Below the pieces are notes generated by a model. The model was not told where the DNA came from, ran no database searches, and saw only the letters and a program-made list of their open reading frames with translations. DNA of 64,000 nucleotides from Campylobacter aviculae (GTDB lineage: Bacteria; Campylobacterota; Campylobacteria; Campylobacterales; Campylobacteraceae), in contig NZ_NXMA01000008.1 in assembly GCF_005406215.1 (NCBI RefSeq), positions 27,553 through 91,552 of the forward strand. The letters run 5' to 3'. Shown piece by piece: positions 14,640 through 23,215 of the stretch. Made by a program: the position numbers and the translations under genes. Positions within the stretch are counted from its first letter, which is position 1, and every line of letters starts with the position of its first letter.

Positions 14640-15124
14640 TAAATAGCACTCAACAAATCTTTTAAAAGATTTTGCGAAACTTCTATAGATTCTAAACGAG
14701 TAAAGCCTATACTTGGATCTATGTTTCCATCAAATTTTTTAGACTCTTCTAAAATTTTAATTTGTTTAGCCAAATTGCTTCCAAATTCTTGATCTTCTTC
14801 AGACATTATTTCATTCTGACTTTCCTTCCAACCTTTTGTATCAAAGTCTTTAAGGTCATTTACGCCTTGCTTTTGCATAGCTTCATTTAAGGCTTGATTG
14901 ATGGTAGCAGAGAAAAGCTGAAATCCTATGGCACCATATTTATCTTGTTCTTCTTTGCTTGAAGCATGTATAGCTTTATCATAAGCATAGTCTATAACAT
15001 CATCAATATTTTTAATGTCGCCATTTTCTACTTTTTCTTTAGCATCTGAGAAATCTAAACCATAATTATTTTTCTTTTGATTAGAAGAATAATAACTTTG
15101 AGAACTTAAAGAATTTATTTGCAT
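14639..15124 (-). CDS. Hypothetical protein with Ser/Asn-rich start (MQINSLSS)
   Basis: 161 residues, no signal peptide. The start MQINSLSSQSYYSSNQKKNN is a disordered Ser/Asn-rich lead, followed by a helical acidic body (EEDQEFGSNLAKQIKILEES). Such leads resemble those of Campylobacter proteins exported through the flagellar apparatus, and the 345-residue protein at 7819 has a similar start; this is an analogy only. It lies 9 bp downstream of a secreted-protein gene on the same strand and ends at a hairpin. Family not recognised. Confidence 0.7.
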   Translation of the reverse strand: MQINSLSSQSYYSSNQKKNNYGLDFSDAKEKVENGDIKNIDDVIDYAYDKAIHASSKEEQDKYGAIGFQLFSATINQALNEAMQKQGVNDLKDFDTKGWKESQNEIMSEEDQEFGSNLAKQIKILEESKKFDGNIDPSIGFTRLESIEVSQNLLKDLLSAI

Positions 15125-15133
15125 GTTTTCCTC

Positions 15134-15715
15134 CTATTGAATTTGAATCTTTGTACTCATTGAATTAAATGGCGAATTAATTGACTTTGAGGTATAGATA
15201 AATAAGCCAGTTTGATTAGGTGCGGTTGTTAAATCCCATTGTTCTAACCATCCAACAATAATTCCGCCAGAATCAGCTACTACAGGGCTATAATATAAAC
15301 ACTCCACCTTACTTCCGCCAAAAGTAGCAGTATCAACATTACTATTTCCACCATAACCTAAAACACCTGTAACAGCCCAGAAGGGTTTTCCACCGTGATG
15401 ATATTTTGTAATCGTTTGTCCAAAAGAAACCACTTCTTTGCCACCTTTTTCTGAAACTATACCTTCAATGGTAACAAAAGTTACAGGAGGTGCAGGTGAT
15501 TTTACAATAGGCTTTTTCTCTAAAGTTTTATAAAAATTGTTTAAAATCTTAACAACCAAGTCTTTGTTTTCAGGTTTGGCCAAAATGGAATCAGGGCTAA
15601 CATAAACACTAAGATCGTTTGAAGCAATAACTTCTTTACCCTTTTTTAAAGCTTCAATGTTTTCAGCAAAAACTAAAGAGCAACTTAATACTAATAAAAA
15701 GATCATTTTTTTCAT
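15134..15715 (-). CDS. Hypothetical periplasmic protein
   Basis: 193 residues with signal peptide MKKMIFLLVLSCSLVFA. Mature part: a Lys-rich helical start, then a Pro-rich linker (IVKSPAPPVTF) and a Gly-rich beta domain (TKYHHGGKPFWAVTGVLGYG) with a single cysteine (VECLYYSP). It reads like a small surface or periplasmic beta protein. It precedes the MQINSLSS gene by 9 bp, so the two probably form an operon. No family recognised. Confidence 0.7.
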   Translation of the reverse strand: MKKMIFLLVLSCSLVFAENIEALKKGKEVIASNDLSVYVSPDSILAKPENKDLVVKILNNFYKTLEKKPIVKSPAPPVTFVTIEGIVSEKGGKEVVSFGQTITKYHHGGKPFWAVTGVLGYGGNSNVDTATFGGSKVECLYYSPVVADSGGIIVGWLEQWDLTTAPNQTGLFIYTSKSINSPFNSMSTKIQIQ

Positions 15716-15828
15716 CTTTTTCTCCTTAGGTTTTCAATGCTCTAAAATTTACAAGCAATTTTTATTCCAATATTGATATTATTTTTTTAAAGATTGATTT
15801 ATTATGAAAATTACTTAAAATTTAATTG

Positions 15829-16350
15829 CTAGATTATCTCAACACCATAAATTTTAAGCAAAGAAAAGGCCGAATTTTGTAGATTTTCATCAAAACTTGC
15901 TGTAGAATCTTGATATAAAATCAATTTTGCATTCGGTTTCGCACTAAAAGCTAGTATGATATTACAAAATACACAAATATGTGAAACCAAACCACAAAAA
16001 TAGATTTCTTTATATGTGCTTTGATTGATAAAATTAGCAAATTCTAAACTACCAAAAGCATTTTTATAAAAAATTTTATGAGCTTTTTTTAAAAATGGAT
16101 CAAATTCATCAGGCATTTTCCAACCAAAAGTATCTTTAATACAATGTTTTATAGGGAGATTTAACCCTTCTTTGCTTTTTAAATAATTTTGAACATGTGT
16201 ATCACAAGTGATGAGTAAATGTGTGGTATTAAAATCGATTTGATTTAGGTGATTAAGAATATTTTCTTTGATTTCTAAAGCTTTTTTAAAACCTAAGCTT
16301 CCGTTGATAAAATCATTTTGATAATCAACAATAACAAAAGCTTTTTCCAT
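15829..16350 (-). CDS. Isochorismatase-family cysteine hydrolase (nicotinamidase-like)
   Basis: 173 residues from the ATG at 16350; an in-frame TTG at 16377 would overlap the TtcA-like gene. The catalytic aspartate is in FVIVDYQNDFINGSL and the nucleophilic cysteine in CGLVSHICVFCNIILAF, the two signatures of the family. A nicotinamidase role (nicotinamide to nicotinic acid, NAD salvage) is plausible for Cj0119-type proteins, but the substrate is not proven. It directly follows the TtcA-like gene. Confidence 0.82.
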   Translation of the reverse strand: MEKAFVIVDYQNDFINGSLGFKKALEIKENILNHLNQIDFNTTHLLITCDTHVQNYLKSKEGLNLPIKHCIKDTFGWKMPDEFDPFLKKAHKIFYKNAFGSLEFANFINQSTYKEIYFCGLVSHICVFCNIILAFSAKPNAKLILYQDSTASFDENLQNSAFSLLKIYGVEII

Positions 16351-16358
16351 AGAGTTTT

Positions 16359-17114
16359 TTATACTTGATTCATCCAAAAAGTTTCTGTATGTAAGTTAGA
16401 AAAGGCGGTTTTTAAGCTCGTAAAAAGTTTAGGATGCTCTTTTTCTAAATTTGCCAAAAGCTGTTTGGATTCTTCTCTTGCATGTGGAAATTTAACATTT
16501 TTTTCACTGAGTTTCATGCCAGGACAAAACTCATTTCCTATAACTTGAAGTTCATTTTGTATTGCATTGTCTCTAAGTTGTCTTTCTCTAACAAAAATCA
16601 AAGGGCGTATCACTATTATACCACGTTTGCTTTTATAGATTGGAGCTAGGGTTCTTAAGGATCCATTGTGGATGAAATTCATAAAAAAACTCTCCGCTGC
16701 ATCATCTAAATGATGGCCAATAGCAAGTTTATTAAAACCTTTTTCAAGAGCATAAGTATATAAAGCTCCACGTCTCATTCTAGAAAAATAGCTACAAAAA
16801 CTAGAATTTTCTCTTATAGTATCGCCCGATACTTCGTAGATATTAGAGTCAAGAACGCTATGTTTTATGCCATGTTCTTCACAATGTGCATGCAGTTGAG
16901 AATAATCTTCACCCATACCATAGCTTAAAGTAACAGTTTCAAGATCAAATTTGAAAGGAGCGTGAGCTTGCATACGATTTAAAAGATGTGCTAAAGCTAA
17001 AGAATCTTTGCCTCCACTTAAGCCTAAAAGAACGCGATCGCCATCCTTAATAAGCCCAAATTTAGCGTTTGCTTGAGCAACTTGTCGTATAAGCTTTTTA
17101 CTAAGGTTTATCAT
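16359..17114 (-). CDS. ttcA: TtcA-like PP-loop ATPase, tRNA thiolation family
   Basis: 251 residues. The PP-loop SGGKDS is at residues 33-38; RMRRGALYTYA and IGHHLDDAAESFFMN follow the TtcA pattern. TtcA makes 2-thiocytidine at tRNA position 32 using a [4Fe-4S] cluster held by three cysteines (in E. coli a CxxC pair plus one later Cys). Here the pair reads C107-S-Y-F110: the first Cys is present, the second is Phe, while the later Cys (C197 in FCPGMK) is kept. So the activity or cluster may differ; it could be another PP-loop enzyme. It overlaps mtnN by 4 bp. Confidence 0.75.
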   Translation of the reverse strand: MINLSKKLIRQVAQANAKFGLIKDGDRVLLGLSGGKDSLALAHLLNRMQAHAPFKFDLETVTLSYGMGEDYSQLHAHCEEHGIKHSVLDSNIYEVSGDTIRENSSFCSYFSRMRRGALYTYALEKGFNKLAIGHHLDDAAESFFMNFIHNGSLRTLAPIYKSKRGIIVIRPLIFVRERQLRDNAIQNELQVIGNEFCPGMKLSEKNVKFPHAREESKQLLANLEKEHPKLFTSLKTAFSNLHTETFWMNQV

Positions 17115-17797
17115 AATTTTTCACACATTTTAAGAACAAAATTAGCTGAAATTTTCGCAGAATTAATCACAAATTCATCAAAATCAAATTCAGCTTTTTC
17201 TCCAGCCTTATCACTCATAGCTCTTAAAATAAAACAAGGTATTTTTAAAGCATCGCAAACTAAAGCGACACTAGCACCTTCCATTTCACAAGCATCGGCG
17301 TTAAAAATTTCTCTTATTTTTGCTTTTTTTGCTTCATCGCAGATAAATTCATCTCCAGTTGCAATGATTCCTGATTTTAGTTTGATATTTAATTCTTTTG
17401 CAACTTCTAAAGCAAGATTATTTAACTTCTCATCTGTTTTTATAAAAATTTCATTCCCAGGAACAAAACCAAGTGGATGTCCAAAAGCGGTTATATCAAG
17501 ATCATATTGAGCTAATTGCGTAGCGTAGAGTAAGTCGCCTATTTCTAATTCTGGATTAAAAGCACCTGCCACACCTGTAAAAAGTAAAATTTCAGCCCCA
17601 AATTTTTCAATCATTATGCTTGCACTTAGAGTTGAATTGACTTTTCCTATTTTAGAATAGGCTAAAATAAGTTCATGATTTTTATAATTTGTTAGATAAT
17701 AAGTATTGTTTGCGTATTCAATACTTTTGTATTCTTTTAAAATTTCAAGCAAGGGAGTAATTTCTTCAGGCATTGCACCTAAAATTGCTATTTTCAT
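17111..17797 (-). CDS. mtnN: MTA/SAH (aminofutalosine) nucleosidase
   Basis: 228 residues. Family features are LGAMPEEITPLLE at the start, LLFTGVAGAFNPELEIGDL, the substrate loop CEMEGASVALVCDAL and LRAMSDKAGEKAEFDFDEF with the catalytic aspartate. It cleaves methylthioadenosine and S-adenosylhomocysteine; in Campylobacter the same enzyme also hydrolyses aminodeoxyfutalosine for menaquinone synthesis. It overlaps fabD and the TtcA-like gene by 4 bp at each side, in one operon. Corresponds to Cj0117 (pfs). Confidence 0.93.
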   Translation of the reverse strand: MKIAILGAMPEEITPLLEILKEYKSIEYANNTYYLTNYKNHELILAYSKIGKVNSTLSASIMIEKFGAEILLFTGVAGAFNPELEIGDLLYATQLAQYDLDITAFGHPLGFVPGNEIFIKTDEKLNNLALEVAKELNIKLKSGIIATGDEFICDEAKKAKIREIFNADACEMEGASVALVCDALKIPCFILRAMSDKAGEKAEFDFDEFVINSAKISANFVLKMCEKL

Positions 17798-18717
17798 TTT
17801 ACAACCTTTAAAAATTCATCAATATCACTAAAATTAGTCAAAGAATAAGTTTCCTTAGAGCTTATTTTTTTGTTTAAACCTTTAAGAATGCTTGCACCAA
17901 ATTCTACAAAGCAATCGATTTCATTTTCATAATTTTTAATACTTTGCTTATAAAGAACAGGGGAAATGAGTTGAGATTTGAGTAGTTTTAACGCTTGTTC
18001 TTTATCGGTATAAATTTTTGCATTTGCATTTGAAACCACGGCTTTAAAATTTGGTTTGAGTGTTTTTTCAAGTTCGATGCAAAGTTTTGATGAAGCATTT
18101 TCAAGTAAAGGACAATGACTTGCAACACTCATATTTAAAAGCATTGCTCTTTTCGCTCCAGAGTTTTTAAATTCATTTTCGTAACTTATAAGATCGGGTT
18201 TTAAACCTGCTACAACAATTTGACCATCGCAGTTATAGTTTGCTGCAAATATTTTTTTATTTTCTTCTTGAGCTTTTTTGCAAATATTTTCTACGACTTG
18301 ATCATCTAAACCTAAAACTACCATCATTCCTGCTTCAACTTTAGAGCAATCTTCTTGCATGAAAAATCCTCTTTTATTAACCAAAGTAAGAGTTTGCAAA
18401 AATTCTAAAGCTCCATTTACAGCCAAAGCTGAAAATTCCCCTAAAGAATGACCTAGGGAAAATACAGCTTGTAAGTCTGGTTTCTGTTCGATTAAGGCTG
18501 TATAGGCCATTAAAGAATTTAATACAATAGCAGGTTGGGTAAATTCGCTTTTATTTAACTGATCATTTTCTTCAAAAAGCAAATGTTTAAAATCAATCTT
18601 ACAAAAATCACTTGCACTTTCAAGGAGTTCTTTAGCTTTTTTAGAATTTTCATAAAAACTTTTTCCCATTCCAGTGACTTGAGAACCTTGTCCTGGAAAT
18701 ATAAAGGCAATATTCAT
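17794..18717 (-). CDS. fabD: Malonyl-CoA:ACP transacylase
   Basis: 307 residues from ATG 18717, chosen over the upstream TTG because it overlaps the slyD stop as TAATG. The oxyanion motif is FPGQGSQ and the nucleophile serine is in GHSLGEFSALAVNGAL; SVASHCPLL contains the catalytic histidine. It loads malonyl groups on acyl carrier protein for fatty acid synthesis. Corresponds to Cj0116. Confidence 0.95.
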   Translation of the reverse strand: MNIAFIFPGQGSQVTGMGKSFYENSKKAKELLESASDFCKIDFKHLLFEENDQLNKSEFTQPAIVLNSLMAYTALIEQKPDLQAVFSLGHSLGEFSALAVNGALEFLQTLTLVNKRGFFMQEDCSKVEAGMMVVLGLDDQVVENICKKAQEENKKIFAANYNCDGQIVVAGLKPDLISYENEFKNSGAKRAMLLNMSVASHCPLLENASSKLCIELEKTLKPNFKAVVSNANAKIYTDKEQALKLLKSQLISPVLYKQSIKNYENEIDCFVEFGASILKGLNKKISSKETYSLTNFSDIDEFLKVVK

Positions 18718-19280
18718 TAGTGGCAACCACAGCCTCCACCACCACCGCAGCAGCCACCACCCCCGTGATGATGATCGTGATCATGGTGTCCTCCACCACA
18801 TCCACAACTATGACTTCCTGCAATAATGCCTGTCAAAATTTCATCTTCGCTAGCTGGTCTAACATCTACAATGTTAAGTGAAAAGAGCAAATCTCTTCCA
18901 GCATAAGGATGGTTATAATCAACAACAACATCGTTTTCATTGATTTCTTTAACACTTACGCGGACGGTTTCACCATTTTCACCTTCACCGAAAAGTTCCA
19001 TACCTATTTTTAAATCAATCCCAGCAAATTGCTCTTTAGGTAATGTTTGAATAGCAGTAGCATCGTATTCGCCTAAACCCTTTTCTTTTTTGATTAAAAC
19101 ATCACTATTGCTTGGACAATCAAGCTTCATAATTTCTTCTTCTAAGCTTTCTAAAATCTGTCCTTTTCCGACTATAAAAGAAATAGGTTGAGCGTATAAA
19201 TTCGACTCTAAAACTTCTTGAGTATTAGCATCTTTGAGTTCATAAAACATTGAAACAACATTATTTTTTTCTATTGACAT
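18717..19280 (-). CDS. slyD: SlyD-type peptidyl-prolyl isomerase with His/Cys metal tail
   Basis: 187 residues. The FKBP-like part (VVSMFYELKDANTQEVLESN, then VGKGQILESLEEEIM and the insert-in-flap with DYNHPYAGRDLLF) is followed by a tail of ~35 residues, almost only Gly, His and Cys (HSCGCGGGHHDHDHHHGGGG). SlyD tails bind nickel and zinc and deliver nickel to hydrogenase. Here the tail is more cysteine-rich than in E. coli. The Cys/His codons give a local GC-rich stretch at 18720-18810. Cytosolic. The nik operon in the same window handles nickel import. Confidence 0.93.
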   Translation of the reverse strand: MSIEKNNVVSMFYELKDANTQEVLESNLYAQPISFIVGKGQILESLEEEIMKLDCPSNSDVLIKKEKGLGEYDATAIQTLPKEQFAGIDLKIGMELFGEGENGETVRVSVKEINENDVVVDYNHPYAGRDLLFSLNIVDVRPASEDEILTGIIAGSHSCGCGGGHHDHDHHHGGGGCCGGGGGCGCH

Positions 19281-19292
19281 TTTTTTCCTTTT

Positions 19293-20246
19293 TTATTTTC
19301 TATTTGGTGAAGCTTTTGCTTCTGGTGAATTTGGATAATTCTTTTTTAAAGCCTTATAAAATCCATTGGCAGTTTTAGCATTACCTGTTTTGTCTAAAGA
19401 AATTGCTGTATGGTACAAAAGCTTTGGAAAATAATCCCCTTTAGAGCTGATGGCAGAACTTTTTTTATAAAATACAATAGCATTATTATAATTTTTTTGC
19501 TTATATTCTATCTCTCCTAGCCAAAAATTTGCTCTTGCTGGTTTATATCGTTTTTCTATAAGGTAATTTAATTTTATTTTAGAGTCTTCATATAAATTTT
19601 TTTGAAGATCTTGTATGGCTAGATTTAAAATTTCATTGTTTTTTTTCTTTTTCCAAGAGTTATCTATTATTTTAGTTTCTTCGTCTTTTGTGCTATTATT
19701 CTCTTTTTTTTGTGTTATATTATTATCATTTTTTACCATAATAGGGTTTGATGATATTGAATTTTGAACACTTAGATTTAAGTCATTAAGATCATTTTTA
19801 GAAACATAGTTTGCATTAATCGAATCTACTAGAGAGCTAAGCTCTGTTAGAATTTTTTTAAATTGTTTATTGTTGGTTTCCTGAATTTTTCGACTTTCTT
19901 CAACATATTTTTTTAAATTTTGGATTTCTGCAGTTAAATTACTTTCTATAGTTTCATTATTTGTTTCCAATTGAGTCAATCTAGAACTAGACTTAGCGTA
20001 TTGAGAATTTATACCTTCTAAAGTACTCTGTAATCCCTCAATTCTTTCTTCTATTTCATTAATCCTTGAATTTGTTTGAGCGTTGTTATTAGTTAAGGTA
20101 TCTAATTTATTTTTTAATAATATTTCATTGGAGCTTAAACCATAAGGAGAACTACTTGTTAAATCTCCTGCACCAAAAGCAGAATTTTCAGCATAAAGTA
20201 GAGTAGCTCCCGCAAAAAGAGCTACTAAAAACATTTTTTTCATCAA
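19293..20246 (-). CDS. cpoB: CpoB/YbgF-like TPR protein of the Tol-Pal system
   Basis: 317 residues. Signal peptide (MMKKMFLVALFAGATLLYA), then a long coiled-coil (NEIEERIEGLQSTLEGINSQ and similar) and a C-terminal tetratricopeptide part (ILNLAIQDLQKNLYEDSKI, then ARANFWLGEIEYKQKNYNNA). Architecture matches CpoB, the periplasmic regulator linking Tol to cell-wall synthesis during division. Immediately downstream of pal, as expected. Corresponds to Cj0114. Confidence 0.88.
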   Translation of the reverse strand: MMKKMFLVALFAGATLLYAENSAFGAGDLTSSSPYGLSSNEILLKNKLDTLTNNNAQTNSRINEIEERIEGLQSTLEGINSQYAKSSSRLTQLETNNETIESNLTAEIQNLKKYVEESRKIQETNNKQFKKILTELSSLVDSINANYVSKNDLNDLNLSVQNSISSNPIMVKNDNNITQKKENNSTKDEETKIIDNSWKKKKNNEILNLAIQDLQKNLYEDSKIKLNYLIEKRYKPARANFWLGEIEYKQKNYNNAIVFYKKSSAISSKGDYFPKLLYHTAISLDKTGNAKTANGFYKALKKNYPNSPEAKASPNRK

Positions 20247-20744
20247 TTATCTTGATAATTTAAATTCGGCACGTCTGTTTTGTGCATCACAAGATTTGGT
20301 TTTTTCGGTACATACTGGATTAGTTTCTCCATAACTTTTCACAGAAATTCTATCAGCATTTACTCCTTGAGCAATTAAAGCTTCTTTTACAGCTTTTGCT
20401 CTTTTTAAACCTAGTGCTTGATTATATTCATCGGTTCCCCACTCATCACAATTACCTTCAACTGTAATATTAACTCCACTTACTTCAGTATTGAAAATAT
20501 TAGCATTTGTATTGATAACAGTTTGCATATCTGGACGAATATTGAATTTGTCAAAATTAAAGTATACCTTATTTAAAGTTTCATTAAGATGAGAAATTCT
20601 TGAGTCAATATCCCAATTATCTCTACCGCCTGAACCTCCATTAGAATCCACGCTAGTATCACCACTTACACTAGAGCTTTTAGTGCTACATCCGCTAATA
20701 ACTATTGCAAATGCTGCAATCGAACTAAAAAGAATTTTTTTCAT
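20247..20744 (-). CDS. pal: Peptidoglycan-associated lipoprotein (Omp18)
   Basis: 165 residues with a lipoprotein signal (MKKILFSSIAAFAIVISGCS). The OmpA-like domain contains VYFNFDKFNIRPDMQTVI, then EGNCDEWGTDEYNQALGLKR and RISVKSYGETNP, the peptidoglycan-binding pattern of Pal. It anchors the outer membrane to the wall. A TATAAT box lies 35-40 bp upstream, so it can be transcribed apart from tolB. Corresponds to Cj0113. Confidence 0.96.
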   Translation of the reverse strand: MKKILFSSIAAFAIVISGCSTKSSSVSGDTSVDSNGGSGGRDNWDIDSRISHLNETLNKVYFNFDKFNIRPDMQTVINTNANIFNTEVSGVNITVEGNCDEWGTDEYNQALGLKRAKAVKEALIAQGVNADRISVKSYGETNPVCTEKTKSCDAQNRRAEFKLSR

Positions 20745-20778
20745 TTACGACCTTTCAAAGTTGATAAATTTCGTAGAT

Positions 20779-20784
20779 ATTATA
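20779..20784 (-). promoter_or_regulatory. -10 box of pal
   Basis: On the - strand TATAAT preceded by GA (GATATAATATC), in the 67-bp gap between tolB and pal. Confidence 0.6.
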
Positions 20785-20811
20785 TCTAAAATTTTTATTA
20801 ATTGCAACTTT

Positions 20812-22023
20812 TTACCAATCAATAGATTGAATTTTTCCAATTTTAAGCGGAAAATAAAAAGTTTTATTTGCATTTACACGTATAACACCTAGGGCACTTT
20901 GTGCTCCAAGATATTTTATAAATACTATACTGCCACCATCACTAGAAAATCTAGGAAATAAATTCTTTCCATTTGCTGTAAGTTGTCTTATATCATTACT
21001 ATTTAATGACATTAAATAAATATTAAACACTCCATATTGATTAGGCTCTCTGCTTGAATAAACTAAAAAATCTTTATAAGTTGAAACGGCCGAATTATTT
21101 CTACCATGGAAAACAACCTGTTCAGCACCACTTGTACTATTTAGATTTTGTAAAAAAATATTTGGGTAACCCAAGCGATCACTTACAAAAACTATTTTAT
21201 TATCATCATTTCCTATAAAATTACCATTTACGTCAATGCCAGAATAATTTGTAAGCTGTGTTATTTTTTTGTTATTTAGTTCATATAGATAAATATCTGG
21301 TTGATCTTTTGGAGCCATAGTGATAAGGAGCTTGTTCCCATCCGAGCTTACATCACTAGCCACTACCATGCCGCCACTTGATAAAATTTTATTTGCTTTG
21401 TTTGAATTTAAATCATAGCGATAAAGCGTAGGCATGTTATTATCATATGCTGTATAATAAAATATAGTCTGTTCTTTATTTCCCCATTTTGGAAATAAAT
21501 TTAAGCCACCATCAATTATGACTTTTTGATAAGTTAAAGTATAATCGGCTATTATAATTTGACTTTTTCTAGAACTAGAGTTTCTAGAAATTAAAATTTT
21601 ATGATCCATCCAATCTATAGGTGGCAAACCTAATACACTAACAGAAGACTTGACGCTCTTGTGAGCCAAAAAAGGATATTGTTCAATACCATTTAAAGTA
21701 TAAGTTTGATTTGATTTTTCAATTCCACCAGCTTTAATTTTAACATTTAAATTTAAGCTATTGTTGTTTCGACTTAGAGAGTATTCAAAAACATAATTAC
21801 TTTGCTCAGATGCGTCGCTAACAACTTCAAAATTAGAACTCACTTTTAAATCATTGACAATTATGTTATAAAAACTACGTTTTAGAGCAGGGTTGTCTAA
21901 ATTAGAATTATCTTTAACGATAATTTTTGGTAGAGCCACACCTGAATTTACAACCGTTATGGTTGGATCTTCTGCCCAAAGAGTACCTAAAAAGAATAAG
22001 AAAATAGTAAAAATTTTTTTCAT
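20812..22023 (-). CDS. tolB: Tol-Pal beta-propeller protein TolB
   Basis: 403 residues. Signal peptide MKKIFTIFLFFLGTLWA, N-terminal domain (ITVVNSGVALPKIIVKDNSN), then WD-like propeller blades with repeated DG/SPDG-like turns (VASDVSSDGNKLLITMAPKD, then GNDDNKIVFVSDRLGYPNIF and LFPRFSSDGGSIVFIKYLGA). Periplasmic, links Pal to the inner-membrane complex. 13 bp downstream of the TonB/TolA-like gene. Corresponds to Cj0112. Confidence 0.93.
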   Translation of the reverse strand: MKKIFTIFLFFLGTLWAEDPTITVVNSGVALPKIIVKDNSNLDNPALKRSFYNIIVNDLKVSSNFEVVSDASEQSNYVFEYSLSRNNNSLNLNVKIKAGGIEKSNQTYTLNGIEQYPFLAHKSVKSSVSVLGLPPIDWMDHKILISRNSSSRKSQIIIADYTLTYQKVIIDGGLNLFPKWGNKEQTIFYYTAYDNNMPTLYRYDLNSNKANKILSSGGMVVASDVSSDGNKLLITMAPKDQPDIYLYELNNKKITQLTNYSGIDVNGNFIGNDDNKIVFVSDRLGYPNIFLQNLNSTSGAEQVVFHGRNNSAVSTYKDFLVYSSREPNQYGVFNIYLMSLNSNDIRQLTANGKNLFPRFSSDGGSIVFIKYLGAQSALGVIRVNANKTFYFPLKIGKIQSIDW

Positions 22024-22036
22024 TTTTTCTCCTAAA

Positions 22037-22813
22037 TTATTGTTGAGTTTTTATTTCATCTTTTAAATTCATAATAATACTTATGCTTTTATTTTGTGGT
22101 GGATAAGTAATAAATTTTCCTTTTTGATTTTCTAAAAATTCTGCCACTTTGGCATCATATAAAGCGTCTCCACTTTTTTCTACTGAAGTATAACCAAATT
22201 TTCCATTTTCATCAATAAAGATTTTAACTTTTACAGCAATCTCTTTATTGTTTGGATAATATTGCTTCCATCTTTGAGTGATAATACGCACAACTTTTCC
22301 TAAAAATTCATCATAAATTCCTGTTTTTTGAGCTTTCGTATTTTCACCTTGAGTAAGATTTTCTTCTTGAATGAGGCTATCATTTAATTGTTTAACAAGT
22401 TCTGCTGCTTGAGGCTTTGGAGCAACCGAAGTGCCTGATTTTGCACTTGATTGAATTTTAGTAGTTTTTTTATCTTGTATTTCTTTAATGCTTCCAAATA
22501 GTTCATTAAAATTGCTTGATTCTTGTTCAACATCTTCAGTTTTTACGCTTTGATTTGTAGTTTGTGCAAAAAGTTTTTCAATATCAATTTGTTCATTTGG
22601 TTTTTGAATATTTTCAGCGGTATTTTGTTTAGTTATAACTTGTTTTGATGGTTCGGCAAGCTCAATATCAACAAAACTATCTTTAATATCTGTATATTGT
22701 ATAGCAGGTTCGTTTTGAGTTATAAGTCTAAAAAAAACAAAACCAACTACAATGAGATAAACACCAAAAGCCAATAAAAAAGAATTGAAATTACCTAAGC
22801 CATAATTTTTCAT
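22037..22813 (-). CDS. tonB: TonB/TolA-like periplasm-spanning protein
   Basis: 258 residues from the ATG at 22813, just after the exbD stop; a TTG at 22837 would give a longer form. One N-terminal membrane anchor (NSFLLAFGVYLIVVGFVFFR), a Gln/Lys/Glu linker and a C-terminal TonB-fold domain (VRIITQRWKQYYPNN, then VKIFIDENGKFGYTSVEKSG). Proteins at this place are named TonB but serve as TolA of the Tol-Pal system because tolB, pal and cpoB follow. Corresponds to Cj0111. Confidence 0.85.
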   Translation of the reverse strand: MKNYGLGNFNSFLLAFGVYLIVVGFVFFRLITQNEPAIQYTDIKDSFVDIELAEPSKQVITKQNTAENIQKPNEQIDIEKLFAQTTNQSVKTEDVEQESSNFNELFGSIKEIQDKKTTKIQSSAKSGTSVAPKPQAAELVKQLNDSLIQEENLTQGENTKAQKTGIYDEFLGKVVRIITQRWKQYYPNNKEIAVKVKIFIDENGKFGYTSVEKSGDALYDAKVAEFLENQKGKFITYPPQNKSISIIMNLKDEIKTQQ

Positions 22814-22817
22814 AATT

Positions 22818-23207
22818 TTATTCTGTCTGTAAAGCAACTTTACTAAAACCTAAATTTTTAATACTTCTTAACACATAAATAACATCATCATACTTTAAAT
22901 TTTTATCCGCTCTTATAAAAACAGGTTCTTCGGTATTAAATTGAGATTTTTTTTGTGCGAGATTATCTGCAAAGCTTACAAAATTATATTTTTCTTGATT
23001 TAAAAAAATTTCTTTTTTAGAATTAATACTTACAATTAGACTTTTTACCGTTGGAGCACTGGTAGATTTTTGACTACCTTGGGGAAGGTTTATTTTTTCT
23101 TCGTAGGTAATGCTTGGTGCTGTAACCATTAAAATAGCAAGCAAAACAAGCATAATATCCACCAAAGGTGTGATATTAAGTTCTGGTTTTTGATCATCAA
23201 AATGCAT
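22818..23207 (-). CDS. exbD: ExbD/TolR-type biopolymer transport protein
   Basis: 129 residues from ATG 23207, which has AGG seven bases upstream; an in-frame TTG at 23219 overlaps exbB. The start PELNITPLVDIMLVLLAILM carries the conserved aspartate in the single membrane segment that uses the proton gradient. The rest is a periplasmic domain (FIRADKNLKYDDVIYVL). It works with the ExbB/TolQ channel. Confidence 0.92.
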   Translation of the reverse strand: MHFDDQKPELNITPLVDIMLVLLAILMVTAPSITYEEKINLPQGSQKSTSAPTVKSLIVSINSKKEIFLNQEKYNFVSFADNLAQKKSQFNTEEPVFIRADKNLKYDDVIYVLRSIKNLGFSKVALQTE

Positions 23208-23215
23208 AATACGCC

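Noticed and set aside
18720..18810. C-rich tract in slyD as phase-variable repeat
   Set aside because: It encodes the Gly/His/Cys metal tail; the longest C run is five, too short for typical slippage.
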